The notes: generated by a model not told the origin, from the sequence alone. Positions 7,674 to 16,395 are shown, numbered from the stretch's first letter. The stretch is DNA of 64,000 bases from Fodinibacter sp963695175 (GCA_963695175.1 CAVOGG010000004.1:1302001-1366000); one strand, 5' to 3'. Made by a program: numbers and translations.

Positions 7674-9012
7674 GTGCCGGTGGTGCCCTCGGTCCTGTGC
7701 GTCGACGTCGGCTCGACCTTCACCAAGGCGGTGCTCGTCGACGTCGCCACGGGTGACGTCCTCGGCACGGCGAGCCACCCGACGACGGTCGCGACCGACG
7801 TCATGGACGGTGTGGATGCCGTGCGCTCGGCACTCGCCGTGCACGGCGAGCCGGACGACGTGCTGGTCTGCTCGAGTGCCGGGGGAGGGCTGCGGCTGGC
7901 CGTCGTGGGCTACGAGCGCGAGGTGACGGCCGAGGCCGGGCACCGGGTGGGCCTGTCGGCCGGCGCCAAGGTCGTGCACGTCGCCTGCGGGCCGATGACG
8001 GGCGCCGACGTCGCCGCGCTGCGGGCGGCATCCCCCGACCTCGTGCTCCTCGTCGGGGGCACCGACGGGGGCAATGCCGACGTGCTGCTGCACAACGCCG
8101 AGCGCATCGCGAAGGCACGCCTGTTCGCCCCGGTCGTCGTCGCCGGCAACGCCGACGCCGCCGGCGAGGTCGCTGCCCTGCTGGCGTCGACCGGGCGGCG
8201 CCACGTCGTCACGGCGAACGTGCTGCCGCGCATCGGGGTCGTCGCGCCGGAGGCGGCTCGGGCCGCCATCCGAGAGGCGTTCCTCACCCACGTCATCGGC
8301 GGCAAGGGACTCTCCCGCGGCCGCGGGTTCGCCGAGCTGGTGCGCGCCCCCACCCCGGATGCCGTGCTGCGCGGCGTGGAGGTGCTCGCCGACGTCGTCG
8401 GCGGCAGACGTGCTCGTGGTCGACGTCGGTGGGGCGACGACGGACGTCTACTCGGTCATCACCCCGCAGGGCGAGGATGCCACCATCCACCGCGAGGTCG
8501 TCGGCACGCTCTGGCACTCCCGCACCGTCGAGGCCGACCTCGGGATGCGGTGGACGGCGGAAGGTGTGGTGGAGGCTGGCGATCGTGAGCGGATCGCCCT
8601 GTCCGACAACATGATCCGGTATGCCCGTGCGGTTGCTGCCGATCCGGCCCACCTCGCCGCCACCGCCGGGCAGTGGGCCGCCGAGGAGGAGATCGCCTCG
8701 ACGGCCGCGGTGGTCGCGGTGCGTCGGCACGGCCGGCCGCCGCACCCGTCGGAGCGGCCGCGGCCGCTCGCCGACGTCACCCTGGTCGTGGGGTCCGGCG
8801 GCGTGCTGCGCCATGCGCCAGGTGCGGTCGGTGACCGGGTGCTCGCGCGGGTGACCGACGACCACGGCGGCGGGTGGCGGGTGCCCGAGCACGCGCACCG
8901 GCGCGTGGACGCCGCCTACGTGCTCTTCGCGGTGGGGCTGCTCGCGGACGGGTACCCGGGTGCCGCGGCCGCCCTGGCGGCGCCGCTCGCCTCGCTTCCG
9001 GCCGGCGGGTGA
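7674..9012 (+). CDS. Glutamate mutase MutL-like ASKHA protein (apparent +1 frameshift)
   Basis: The product resembles MutL/GlmL, an actin-like ATPase thought to chaperone or reactivate adenosylcobalamin-dependent mutases. The first phosphate motif is VDVGSTFTKAVLVD (near residue 10). LVGGTDGGNADVLLHNAERI follows (about 125-145), then VTANVLPRIG. The second phosphate motif, VLVVDVGGATTDVYSV, is found only after shifting by one base near 8391-8406. Upstream reading is in frame 0 from GTG 7674; downstream reading is in the next frame to TGA 9012. Joined, the protein is about 445 residues, normal for the family. No mutase subunits lie nearby, so its partner is encoded elsewhere or unknown. The break could be a real inactivating mutation or a base-calling error. 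Confidence 0.75.
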
Positions 9013-9047
9013 GCGCGGACCTCCGGTGAGGCGAGGAGCGCCGGGCC

Positions 9048-9053
9048 TACGGT
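9048..9053 (+). promoter_or_regulatory. Possible -10 box (TACGGT) of leaderless aminotransferase gene
   Basis: TACGGT ends six bases before ATG 9060, in the same geometry as other starts in the window. Confidence 0.35.
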
Positions 9054-9059
9054 GAGGCG

Positions 9060-10115
9060 ATGAGCAGCGAGTGGTCGTGGGCGCAGGAGTTCGAGGCCGA
9101 GGGCACCTACCTCAACTCGGCGACGATGGGGCTGCCACCGCGGGCGACGCTGGCGGCCCTGGCGGTGGCGCAGGACGAGTGGCGCCGGGGTACCGCGCAC
9201 GCGCCCGGCTACGACGCCGACGTGGCGTCCGCGCGCGCGGCATACGCCCGGCTGGTGGGGGTGCCCCCGGAGACGGTGGCGATCGGCAGCCAGGTGTCGC
9301 CCCTCGTCGCGATGGTGGCCGCGGCGGTGCCGGACGGGTCGACGGTGCTCGTGCCGGTGGGGGAGTTCACCAGCGTGACCTTCCCGTTCCTCGCGCAGGA
9401 GGGGCGCGGCATCCGGGTCGTGGAGGTACCGCTCGCCGAGATCGCGGAGCACGTCGACGGCTCGACCGGACTCGTGGCGCTCGCGGCGGTGCAGTCGTCG
9501 GACGGCGAGGTCGCCCCGCTGGCTGCCGTCGAGGCGGCCGCCGCGCGGCACGGGGTCGACGTGCTCGTGGACGTGACCCAGGCCGCCGGGTGGCTGCCGG
9601 TGGATGCCGGGCGGTTCGCCTACACGGTGGGTGCGGCGTACAAGTGGCTGCTGTCGCCCCGTGGCACCGCGTTCCTGACGGTGCGCCCGGACCGGTGGGA
9701 GGGGCTCGTCCCCGCCGCCGCGGGGTGGTACGCCGGTGAGTACCCCTGGTCGTCGATCTACGGGACGCCGCTGCGGCTCGCCTCCGACGCGCGCCGGTAC
9801 GACGTGTCGCCGGCGTGGCACGCGTGGGTGGGCACGGCATCCTCGCTGGCCCTGCTCGAGCAGGTGGGCGTGCCCGAGCTGCACTCCCACGCGCTCGAGG
9901 TCGAGGCCGCCTTCGCCGCCGGGGCGGGGCTGGAGCCGGTGGGGCGGGCGATCCGCGCCCTGACCGCCGACGAGGAGGTGCCCGGAATCCTCGCCGCGCA
10001 CGGCGTCGTCGCGGCGGAGCGGGCCGGCCGGCTGCGGGTGTCCTTCCACCTGAACAACACCGACGAGGAGGCGGCGCGGGTCGGGGCGCTGCTCCGGGGG
10101 CACGTCGGGCCGTGA
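9060..10115 (+). CDS. Aminotransferase class V-fold PLP enzyme
   Basis: A 351-residue fold-type I pyridoxal-phosphate enzyme of the class V group, which includes cysteine desulfurases, kynureninases and isopenicillin-N epimerase-like proteins. The N-terminal substrate loop is GTYLNSATMGLPPRA. The PLP-contacting stretch is VDVLVDVTQAAGWLPVDAGR, and the Schiff-base lysine lies in VGAAYKWLLSPRGTAFLTV (about residue 198). No cysteine-bearing desulfurase loop is visible, which argues against IscS/SufS activity, so a general aminotransferase or lyase is more likely. The exact substrate is unknown. It stands 47 bp after the mutL-like gene, with its own possible promoter. Confidence 0.75.
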   Translation: MSSEWSWAQEFEAEGTYLNSATMGLPPRATLAALAVAQDEWRRGTAHAPGYDADVASARAAYARLVGVPPETVAIGSQVSPLVAMVAAAVPDGSTVLVPVGEFTSVTFPFLAQEGRGIRVVEVPLAEIAEHVDGSTGLVALAAVQSSDGEVAPLAAVEAAAARHGVDVLVDVTQAAGWLPVDAGRFAYTVGAAYKWLLSPRGTAFLTVRPDRWEGLVPAAAGWYAGEYPWSSIYGTPLRLASDARRYDVSPAWHAWVGTASSLALLEQVGVPELHSHALEVEAAFAAGAGLEPVGRAIRALTADEEVPGILAAHGVVAAERAGRLRVSFHLNNTDEEAARVGALLRGHVGP

Positions 10116-10161
10116 GCCGGGGACCGCAGTAATCGAGAAGACCTGTGTCGGGGGTCACACC

Positions 10162-10167
10162 TAGGCT
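10162..10167 (+). promoter_or_regulatory. -10 box (TAGGCT) of the VOC/ABC operon
   Basis: TAGGCT ends eight bases before ATG 10176. The surrounding CTAGGCTTG...CATG layout is nearly identical to that at glmS (21494), which suggests a leaderless operon start. No good -35 is seen. Confidence 0.55.
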
Positions 10168-10175
10168 TGACCGAC

Positions 10176-10577
10176 ATGAGCGAGACCACCGCTGTGCCCA
10201 CCAGACCCGTCCTCGACGTCGTCGCGATCGACTGCCCTGACGCCGCCGCGCTCGCCGGCTTCTACGCCGGCATCCTCGGTTGGGAGGTGAGGGAGGAGGA
10301 GCCCGACGACGACTGGGTGACCATCGCCCCCGCGGGGGCGGGCGAGGGCTCCCAGGCGCTCGCGTTCCAGCAGATCGACGACTACGTCGCACCGACCTGG
10401 CCCGGGGGCGACCACCCGCAGCAGTTCCACCTCGACCTGCGGGTGCCCGACCTCACCGCCGGCGAGGAGGTGGTGCTCGCGGCCGGCGCCACACGACACG
10501 AGCACCAGCCGTCCACGGGTGGCGGCTTCGTCGTCTACCTCGACCCGGCCGGGCACCCGTTCTGCCTGGTGTCATGA
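10176..10577 (+). CDS. VOC-family (glyoxalase/bleomycin-resistance fold) protein
   Basis: A 133-residue protein of the vicinal-oxygen-chelate superfamily, comprising metal-dependent dioxygenases, glyoxalases and drug-binding resistance proteins. The fold's signature pieces are present: VVAIDCPDAAALAGFYAGIL at the N-terminus, WEVREEEPDDDWVTIAP, QQFHLDLRVPDLT with the metal-site histidine, and YLDPAGHPFCLVS at the end with the usual D-P-x-GHPF pattern. It is the first gene of a tight unit with a DrrA/DrrB-type ABC exporter (4-bp overlap), so a link to antibiotic or toxic-metabolite tolerance is plausible but not shown. ATG 10176 is preferred over TTG 10167 because of the -10 position. Confidence 0.8.
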   Translation: MSETTAVPTRPVLDVVAIDCPDAAALAGFYAGILGWEVREEEPDDDWVTIAPAGAGEGSQALAFQQIDDYVAPTWPGGDHPQQFHLDLRVPDLTAGEEVVLAAGATRHEHQPSTGGGFVVYLDPAGHPFCLVS

Positions 10578-11560
10578 GCGCCCCGGCCATCGAGGCGATC
10601 GACCTCGTCAAGACGTTCGACGACTTCACCGCGGTCGACGGCATCAGCTTCACGGTGCCCGTCGGCACGGTGTTCTCGATGCTCGGCCCCAACGGCGCGG
10701 GCAAGACCACCACGGTGCGGATGATGACGACGCTCAGCATCCCGACCAGCGGCACCGCCCGCGTCGCGGGGTTCGACGTCGTCGCCGAGCCGGATGCCGT
10801 CCGCCACCGGATGGGCCTGACCGCACAGTCCGCCACCGTCGACGAGCTGCTCACCGGCCGCGAGAACCTGCGGCTGGTCGGTGACCTGTACGGCCTGGAC
10901 CGGCAGCTGGTGAAGTCGTCGATCGAGGAGCTGCTCGAGCGGTTCTCGCTGTCCGAGGCGGGCAACAAGGTGGTCAAGGACTACTCCGGCGGCATGCGGC
11001 GCCGGCTCGACCTCGCCGCCAGCCTGATCGCCACGCCACCCGTGCTGTTCCTCGACGAGCCGACGACCGGGCTCGACCCGCGCAGCCGGGTCGAGCTCTG
11101 GGGGGTGCTGCGCGACCTGGTGCGCGACGGCACCACCTTGTTCCTCACGACCCAGTACCTCGACGAGGCCGACCAGCTGGCCGACCGCATCGTCGTCGTC
11201 GACCACGGCCGGATCATCGCCGAGGGCACCCCGCTCGAGCTGAAGGACCAGTCCGGGGCCGCGAGCCTGGTCGTCACGGTGAGTCGGCCCGGCGAGGTCG
11301 AGGCCGCGGCCGCGATCGTGCGCGGCGAGGTCGGCGAGATCCACGTCGACGCCGACGCCCGGCGGGTCACCGCACCCGCCGAAGGGGTCGGCGCCCTCAC
11401 CCGGATCGCGGCCCGGCTCGACGAGGCCGGCATCGACCTCGACGACATCGGCCTGCAGCGGCCCAGCCTCGACGACGTCTTCCTCAACCTCACCGGCCAC
11501 CGGGCCGAGGTCGAGCAGCAGGCGTCCCACGACGAGCAGATCACGGAGGCGGTCCGATGA
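10574..11560 (+). CDS. ABC exporter ATPase, DrrA (daunorubicin resistance) type
   Basis: A 328-residue ATP-binding subunit that would power the membrane protein encoded next. Motifs in order: Walker A GPNGAGKTTTVRM (about residue 38), Q-loop MGLTAQSATVDE, signature YSGGMRRRLDLAASL (about 140), Walker B VLFLDEPTTGLD, and H-loop-region LTTQYLDEADQLADRIVVVD. The C-terminal third (from about 230) is the domain found in DrrA-like proteins, ending in PSLDDVFLNLTGHR. The gene overlaps the VOC gene and the permease gene by 4 bp each (ATGA), so the three are translationally coupled. The exported compound is unknown; the drug-resistance label is a subfamily name. Confidence 0.9.
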   Translation: MSAPAIEAIDLVKTFDDFTAVDGISFTVPVGTVFSMLGPNGAGKTTTVRMMTTLSIPTSGTARVAGFDVVAEPDAVRHRMGLTAQSATVDELLTGRENLRLVGDLYGLDRQLVKSSIEELLERFSLSEAGNKVVKDYSGGMRRRLDLAASLIATPPVLFLDEPTTGLDPRSRVELWGVLRDLVRDGTTLFLTTQYLDEADQLADRIVVVDHGRIIAEGTPLELKDQSGAASLVVTVSRPGEVEAAAAIVRGEVGEIHVDADARRVTAPAEGVGALTRIAARLDEAGIDLDDIGLQRPSLDDVFLNLTGHRAEVEQQASHDEQITEAVR

Positions 11561-12402
11561 CCTCGACCACGGCCACGCACTTCCAGGCGACCCACCCCGA
11601 CGAGCGCGGGGCCACGAGCACCCGGCAGATCGGGGCGCTGATCCGCCGCAACCTCACCCACATCAAGCGCCAGCCCGAGATGCTCACCGACGTCACCATC
11701 CAGCCGGTGATGTTCGTGCTGCTCTTCGCGTTCGTCTTCGGCGGGTCGATCAACATCCCCGGCGTCGACTACAAGGAGTGGTTGCTGCCCGGCATCATGG
11801 CCCAGACCATGGCGTTCAGCTCGTTCGTCGTGGCGATCGGGCTCAACAACGACCTCGGCAAGGGCATCGTCGACCGGTTCCGCTCGCTGCCGATCGGTCG
11901 CGGGGCGGTTGTCGTCGCGCGCAGCGTCTCCAGCCTGATCCACTCCAGCCTCGGCATCGTCGTCATGTCGGTCACCGGGCTCTTCATCGGGTGGGGGATC
12001 AACGACGGGCTGGCCAAGGGCCTGGTCGGCTACGGGCTGCTGGTCCTGTTCGGGTTCATGATGATCTGGATCGGCATCCTGGTCGGGTCGTCGCTGAGGT
12101 CGGTCGAGGCGGTGCAGGGCGTCATGTTCGTGACGATCTTCCCGATCACCTTCCTCAGCAACGCGTTCGCCCGGCCCGAGGGCATGCCGCCGGTGCTGCG
12201 CTGGCTCGCCGAGTGGAACCCGATCAGCGCGCTGGTCCAGTCGCTGCGCGAGCTGTGGGGCAACGAGGGCTTCCCGGTGCCGCCGGATGCCGCGCTGCCC
12301 CTGCAGTACCCCGTCACCGCAACACTGATCTGGACGCTCGGCCTGTCCGCGATCCTCGCACCACTGGCCATCCGCGCCTACGTGCGCCGCACCACTGACT
12401 GA
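11557..12402 (+). CDS. ABC-2 type permease, DrrB-like
   Basis: A 281-residue integral membrane subunit of the ABC-2 family with about six hydrophobic segments between residues 50 and 275 (for example VMFVLLFAFVFGG and IVVMSVTGLFIGWGI). Family landmarks are RRNLTHIKRQPEMLTDV near the N-terminus, LPGIMAQTMAFSSFVVAIGL, and VMFVTIFPITFLSNAFARPE followed by WLAEWNPISALVQSLRELWG. It overlaps the ATPase by 4 bp and completes a two-gene exporter. The next gene starts 116 bp on with its own ribosome site, so the operon probably ends here, although no clear terminator is visible. Confidence 0.9.
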   Translation: MTSTTATHFQATHPDERGATSTRQIGALIRRNLTHIKRQPEMLTDVTIQPVMFVLLFAFVFGGSINIPGVDYKEWLLPGIMAQTMAFSSFVVAIGLNNDLGKGIVDRFRSLPIGRGAVVVARSVSSLIHSSLGIVVMSVTGLFIGWGINDGLAKGLVGYGLLVLFGFMMIWIGILVGSSLRSVEAVQGVMFVTIFPITFLSNAFARPEGMPPVLRWLAEWNPISALVQSLRELWGNEGFPVPPDAALPLQYPVTATLIWTLGLSAILAPLAIRAYVRRTTD

Positions 12403-12517
12403 GAGCGGAGCCGGGGGCCCGGGCGGACCGCCGTAGGATCGGCAGGGGCGGCGCCGACCCGCGATCGGCGGGTCGTGACACGCACCTGGCGTGCCGAGCC
12501 GACCTGTGAGGAGAACC

Positions 12518-12865
12518 ATGATCGTCGGGGTCACCACCACGCCGCACGGCACCGTCGGCGGAGGCCTCGGCCGCGCCCAGACGGTGGCCGTCGCCGACGT
12601 CCGCGACGGCGAGGTCACTTCCTGGACCGAGGTGCCCGTCGGCTGGGGCGACCTGCACGGCATCGGGCCCGAGGGCACCCACCACGCGCGCATCGTGCGG
12701 TTCGTGCGCGAGCACTCCCTGGAGTGCGTCGTGACCAGTGGCCTGGGCGAGAGCATGCGCACCACCATGGGCAAGCTCGGGGTCGTCGTGCGCACCGACC
12801 TCACCGGCGACGCCCGCGCCGCTGCCGTTGCCGCCACCACGACCGACGTTCCCGCCACGCCGTAG
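12518..12865 (+). CDS. NifX/NafY-like (dinitrogenase Fe-Mo cofactor family) protein
   Basis: A 115-residue protein of the dinitrogenase iron-molybdenum cofactor biosynthesis fold (PF02579), starting MIVGVTTTPHGTVGGGLGRA. The family's core elements are visible: GGGLGRAQTVAVADVRDGEV, then THHARIVRFVREHSLECVV and a glycine turn, GLGESMRTTMGKLG. No nitrogenase genes are present, and such stand-alone members occur in many non-fixing bacteria with unclear function, possibly binding a metal cluster. ATG 12518 follows a strong GAGGAG ribosome site 5-6 bp upstream; TAGGAT near 12434 may be its -10 box, giving a leader of about 80 nt. Confidence 0.7.
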   Translation: MIVGVTTTPHGTVGGGLGRAQTVAVADVRDGEVTSWTEVPVGWGDLHGIGPEGTHHARIVRFVREHSLECVVTSGLGESMRTTMGKLGVVVRTDLTGDARAAAVAATTTDVPATP

Positions 12866-12897
12866 GGCGCTCGCCGCCGGCGTGGTTGCATGGGCGC

Positions 12898-13737
12898 ATG
12901 CCTGCCGTGCGTTTCGTCGACGTCTTCTCCGAGTCCACCTGCCGCGGCAACGCGCTGGCGGTGTTCCACGACGCCGACGACCTCTCCGACGAGCAGATGG
13001 CGACGATCGCGCGCTGGACCAACCTGTCCGAGACGACCTTCCTGTGTGCCCCGACCGACCCGGGCGCCGACTACCGCGTGCGGATCTGGACCACCGGCGG
13101 TGAGCTGCCCTTCGCCGGCCACCCCACCCTCGGCAGCGCGCACGCGTGGCTCGAGGCGGGCGGCGTGCCGGCATCCGAGGGCGTGGTGGTGCAGCAGTGC
13201 GCGGCCGGCCTGGTCGAGGTGCGCCGCGACGACCGGCTCCGCTTCGCGGCGCCCCCGCTGACCCGCTCGGGCCCGGTGTCGGTCGCGGATGCCGACCGCG
13301 TCACCTCAGCGCTGGGTCTGGACCCGGCCGACGTGGTCGACCTGGCGTGGGTCGACAACGGCCCGGGCTGGATCGGGGTGCTGCTCCGCTCGCCGGACGC
13401 CGTGCTGGCAGCGGCCCCGGACCCCAGCCGCTGCGCCGGGGTCAAGGCCGGCCTCGTGGCGGTCTACCCGCCGGGTGTGCGTGGCGACGACGTCGCCGCC
13501 GAGGTGCGGGCGTTCTACTCCGACGGCCGCGACTTCGCCGAGGACCCCGTCACCGGCAGCCTCAACGCCGGGTTGGCCCAGTGGCTCGTGCCGGCGGGGC
13601 ACCTGCCCGAGCACTACGTCGCCGCGCAGGGGACCGTCATCGGCCGGGCGGGCCGGGTGCACGTCGACGTGGTCGACGGCACGACCTGGGTGGGCGGCCA
13701 GACCCGCACCGTCGTGGTCGGCGAGCGGACTCTGTGA
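12898..13737 (+). CDS. PhzF-family isomerase/epimerase-like protein
   Basis: A 279-residue member of the PhzF family, a diaminopimelate-epimerase-like fold with two mirrored halves. It begins MPAVRFVDVFSESTCRGNAL, matching the family's opening D-x-F-t...GNp-a pattern. The catalytic-type glutamate appears in NLSETTFL (near residue 45). GELPFAGHPTLGSAHAWLE (about 68) and GRDFAEDPVTGSLNAGLAQWL (about 210) are the two diagnostic glycine-rich blocks. PhzF itself isomerises a phenazine precursor, but no phenazine cluster is here, so the substrate is unknown. ATG 12898 is preceded by TTGCAT with a 6-nt gap, so a leaderless start is possible. Confidence 0.85.
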   Translation: MPAVRFVDVFSESTCRGNALAVFHDADDLSDEQMATIARWTNLSETTFLCAPTDPGADYRVRIWTTGGELPFAGHPTLGSAHAWLEAGGVPASEGVVVQQCAAGLVEVRRDDRLRFAAPPLTRSGPVSVADADRVTSALGLDPADVVDLAWVDNGPGWIGVLLRSPDAVLAAAPDPSRCAGVKAGLVAVYPPGVRGDDVAAEVRAFYSDGRDFAEDPVTGSLNAGLAQWLVPAGHLPEHYVAAQGTVIGRAGRVHVDVVDGTTWVGGQTRTVVVGERTL

Positions 13738-13776
13738 CCGGACCCCGTGTCGTGCGGGCGCCGTGGATCGGGACGC

Positions 13777-13814
13777 GACGAGGGGCCGGGTCCCTGCGGA
13801 CCCGGCCCCTCGTC
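13777..13814. terminator. Bidirectional hairpin terminator between phzF-like gene and greA
   Basis: A perfect 17-bp stem (GACGAGGGGCCGGGTCC and its complement) with a CTGC loop, between convergent genes. It is one of the strongest hairpins in the window. Confidence 0.8.
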
Positions 13815-13844
13815 ATCCGCCCGTCGTGCGAGCGATGGTGTCGC

Positions 13845-14333
13845 TCAGCTCTCGTAGGGCTTGGTCGCCAGCACCTTGACCTCGACCTGCCTGCCGTTCG
13901 GGGCCACGTAGGTCACGGTGTCGCCCACCTTGGCGCCGTTGACGGCCGCGCCGATCGGCGACTTCTCGGAGAACACCGACATCGAGTCGTCGGTGATCTC
14001 GCGCGAGCCGAGCAGGAAGGTCTCCTTGTCGCCGAACATGTCGACAGTCACGACCATGCCGGGCTCGACGACACCGTCGTCAGCCGGTGTCTCGCCGATG
14101 ACGGCGGTCTCGAGCAGCTGGGTGAGCTGGCGGATGCGGGCCTCCATCTTGCCCTGCTCCTCCTTGGCGGCGTGGTAGCCACCGTTCTCCTTGAGGTCAC
14201 CCTCCTCGCGCGCGGCTTCGATCTTCTTCGCGATCTCGGTGCGGCCCGGCCCGGAGAGCTCGTCGAGCTCGGCCTGGAGGCGGTCGAACGCCCCCTGGGT
14301 CAGGAAGCTCGCCTGGTTGGCGGTCTCGGTCAC
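13845..14333 (-). CDS. greA: Transcription elongation factor GreA
   Basis: GreA rescues backtracked RNA polymerase by stimulating transcript cleavage. The 162-residue product has the N-terminal coiled coil (FLTQGAFDRLQAELDELSGP, then TEIAKKIEAAREEGDLKENG) with the acidic tip residues and the usual GGYHAAKEEQGKMEARI. The C-terminal FKBP-like domain includes GSREITDDSMSVFSEKSPIG. I prefer the GTG at 14333 (MTETANQ...), which lies 8 bp after an AGGAG. The frame also opens at GTG 14342, which would sit only 1 bp from that ribosome site. The gene is single, convergent with the phzF-like gene and followed by a strong shared terminator. Confidence 0.95.
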   Translation of the reverse strand: MTETANQASFLTQGAFDRLQAELDELSGPGRTEIAKKIEAAREEGDLKENGGYHAAKEEQGKMEARIRQLTQLLETAVIGETPADDGVVEPGMVVTVDMFGDKETFLLGSREITDDSMSVFSEKSPIGAAVNGAKVGDTVTYVAPNGRQVEVKVLATKPYES

Positions 14334-14555
14334 GTCACTCACTCCTGGGTCATGGCGGCGCCCGCCCCGCTGGGGCTGCGCCTCGGTGCTACGGCAACGG
14401 GCCCGGGTTCCGATGGATGCCGTTCGGCAACCCGGTCGGACCCAGACCCGAGGTGTGAAGCCGTCAGTCTACCAACCCGCACCCGGATCGCCACCATCAT
14501 CGGGAAGGTCCCCGGTCGCCGTGGGGCGGCCCGAACGGGTGGGTCCGCCGTGTGA

Positions 14556-14933
14556 TCAGGGGGTGGAGAGCACCCGGGTGCAGCTGTCGACGACACCCGT
14601 GACGGCCCGCACGCTCGTGCGCAGGGACACGACCCGGTGCACCGACGTGGGTCCCTGCGCGGGCACGGCGTCCTCGACCGTGCCGACCCGGTTGTGCCCG
14701 CTGTCGAGCGCGCTGATCCGGCAGACCACCGCGACGTCGGCGGGTCGGTGCAGGTCGTACTCCACGACGACCGAGGTGTCAGAAGTGACCTCGTAGCCGG
14801 TGACCTCCGGGCGCACGCTGCCGGTGGTCGAGGTGATGCCCCACCACACGATGACGCCCACCGCGGTCAGGCAGCCGAGGGCGCCGACCACCCACCAACG
14901 GGTCGTGCCGGGAGCGGGGCGGGGCAACGGCAT
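14556..14933 (-). CDS. DUF4307 single-span membrane protein
   Basis: A 125-residue protein with one N-terminal transmembrane helix (WWVVGALGCLTAVGVIVWWG, residues about 12-31) and an external domain of about 90 residues. That domain includes VVVEYDLHRPADVAVVCRI and a second cysteine in VVDSCTRVL. This is the DUF4307 pattern, found almost only in actinobacteria and typically next to mca, as here (divergent, 115 bp apart). Function is unknown. ATG 14933 follows AAGGAC by about 6 bp; the frame remains open upstream to 15122, but that part has no family similarity that I recognise and would run into the mca leader. Confidence 0.75.
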   Translation of the reverse strand: MPLPRPAPGTTRWWVVGALGCLTAVGVIVWWGITSTTGSVRPEVTGYEVTSDTSVVVEYDLHRPADVAVVCRISALDSGHNRVGTVEDAVPAQGPTSVHRVVSLRTSVRAVTGVVDSCTRVLSTP

Positions 14934-15048
14934 ACGGGTCCTTGGTCTGGGCTGGCGTGCGGTGGTCCGGGGGTCCGTGCCGGATGAGAGGATGGACGGC
15001 GTCCATTCTCGGCTACGCCCCGAGACCGCTGCACCGAAGGGTCCCCAC

Positions 15049-15987
15049 GTGTCCGACCGGCTCCGGCTCATGTGCGTCCACGCGCACCCGGACGACGAGT
15101 CCAGCAAGGGTGCGGCGACCATGGCGCGCTACGTCGACGAGGGCCACGAGGTTCTCGTCGTGTCGTGCACCGGCGGCGAGCGCGGTGACGTGCTCAACCC
15201 CAGGCTGAAGAACGACGTGCACATCCTGCGCGACCTGGCCCAGGTGCGCCGCGACGAGATGGCCGCTGCCCAGGAGATCCTCGGCGTGCAGCACACCTGG
15301 CTGGGCTTCGTCGACTCCGGCCTGCCCGAGGGCGACCCGCTGCCACCCCTCCCGGATGGCTGCTTCGCGCTCGAGCCGCTGGAGGTCACGACCGAGGCGC
15401 TGGTCCGTGAGATCCGGCGGTTCCGCCCGCACGTCGTCACCACGTACGACGAGAACGGTGGCTACCCCCACCCCGACCACGTCATGTGCCACGACGTGTC
15501 GATGGCGGCCGTCGTCGCTGCCGGCGACCCCGACGCGTTCCCGCACGCCGGCCCGGCCTGGCAGCCGCTGAAGGTCTACTACAACCAGACCTTCAGCCGG
15601 GCGCGGATCGAGGCCTTCCACGAGGCGCTGACCGCGCTGGGCGAGGAGAGCCCCTACGCGGAGTGGCTGGAGAACTGGTCGCGCCCCGACCGGGCCGTGA
15701 CCACCCGGGTCGAGTGCTCGGCCTGGTTCGAGCAGCGGGATGCCGCGCTGCTCGCCCACGCGACCCAGGTCGACCCCGACGGCACCTGGTTCCGCGTCTC
15801 GCGCGCGGTGCAGGCCCGGGTGTGGCCGACCGAGGACTACGAGGCGGCGCTGTCCTTCATCCCGATCGTGGAGGGCGAGGACGACCTCTTCGCCGGCATC
15901 CCCACCGACCTCACCGCAGCCGACGCCCTCGCGACCTCGGGCGGGCTCACGGTCGCCCTCGACACCCGCACGGAGCGTGAGGCATGA
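15049..15987 (+). CDS. mca: Mycothiol S-conjugate amidase
   Basis: Mca cleaves mycothiol conjugates of electrophiles and drugs, releasing a mercapturic acid for export and glucosaminyl-inositol for reuse. It is a zinc amidase of the LmbE/PIG-L family. The 312-residue product shows the zinc motif CVHAHPDDESSKGAAT (residues about 7-22), TGGERGDVLNPRL, and the third ligand region TTYDENGGYPHPDHVMCHD (about 132-150). The close paralogue MshB shares these, but the long C-terminal part and the ECSAWFEQRDAALLAHATQV block favour Mca. The start GTG 15049 follows GAAGG. A small membrane protein gene overlaps its stop by 4 bp. The presence of mca implies that this organism makes mycothiol. Confidence 0.92.
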   Translation: MSDRLRLMCVHAHPDDESSKGAATMARYVDEGHEVLVVSCTGGERGDVLNPRLKNDVHILRDLAQVRRDEMAAAQEILGVQHTWLGFVDSGLPEGDPLPPLPDGCFALEPLEVTTEALVREIRRFRPHVVTTYDENGGYPHPDHVMCHDVSMAAVVAAGDPDAFPHAGPAWQPLKVYYNQTFSRARIEAFHEALTALGEESPYAEWLENWSRPDRAVTTRVECSAWFEQRDAALLAHATQVDPDGTWFRVSRAVQARVWPTEDYEAALSFIPIVEGEDDLFAGIPTDLTAADALATSGGLTVALDTRTEREA

Positions 15988-16365
15988 CCATGAGTGATGC
16001 CCCCACCGCGGACGGCGGGCCGGGCTTCCTGGCGTTCCTCGCGTTCTTCATCCTGGCGCTCGCGCTGTGGTTCCTCATGCGCAACATGAACGCGCGGATG
16101 CGGCGGATGTCGTACCGCCAGCAGGCGGCCCACCGGGGCAAGGACGACCCGCAGGTGGCGCCGGGCGAGCTCCTGTCTGAGCCGGACGGCCCGGCTGGCC
16201 GTTGCGACCGACGGCGCCGTTGCGACGGCAGCCGGCCCGGTCGACGGCGCACCCGACGCGGACGACGGCGCAGCAAGCGCGGACGACGGCGCAGCAAGCG
16301 CGGACGACGAGGGCGACACGCCCGCCTCCGACGACAAGGGGACCGGCGCGGGACAGCCCGCCTGA
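15984..16365 (+). CDS. Small membrane protein downstream of mca (apparent +1 frameshift)
   Basis: The start overlaps the mca stop (ATGA). The N-terminal 70 residues contain one transmembrane helix (FLAFLAFFILALALWFLMR) followed by a basic stretch (NMNARMRRMSYRQQA), a form often seen just after mca in actinobacteria. Past about 16190 the starting frame becomes an implausible run of arginines using rare CGA/GGA codons. The next frame instead gives an acidic, Ala/Asp-rich tail with two copies of DDGAASA, GC-ending codons and a stop at 16363-16365. I therefore infer one extra base in the C/G run near 16185-16198 and a real protein of about 126 residues. Function is unknown. Confidence 0.55.
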
Positions 16366-16395
16366 CGTGCCGGTGGGCCTACCGGCCGCGGCCGG

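Noticed and set aside
10167..10175. TTG 10167 as the start of the VOC gene
   Set aside because: It overlaps the end of the TAGGCT -10 box, so it could not be part of the transcript; ATG 10176 fits.
12434..12517. Riboswitch in the leader of the NifX-like gene
   Set aside because: The leader is about 80 nt and shows no conserved aptamer motif that I can identify, only a ribosome site.
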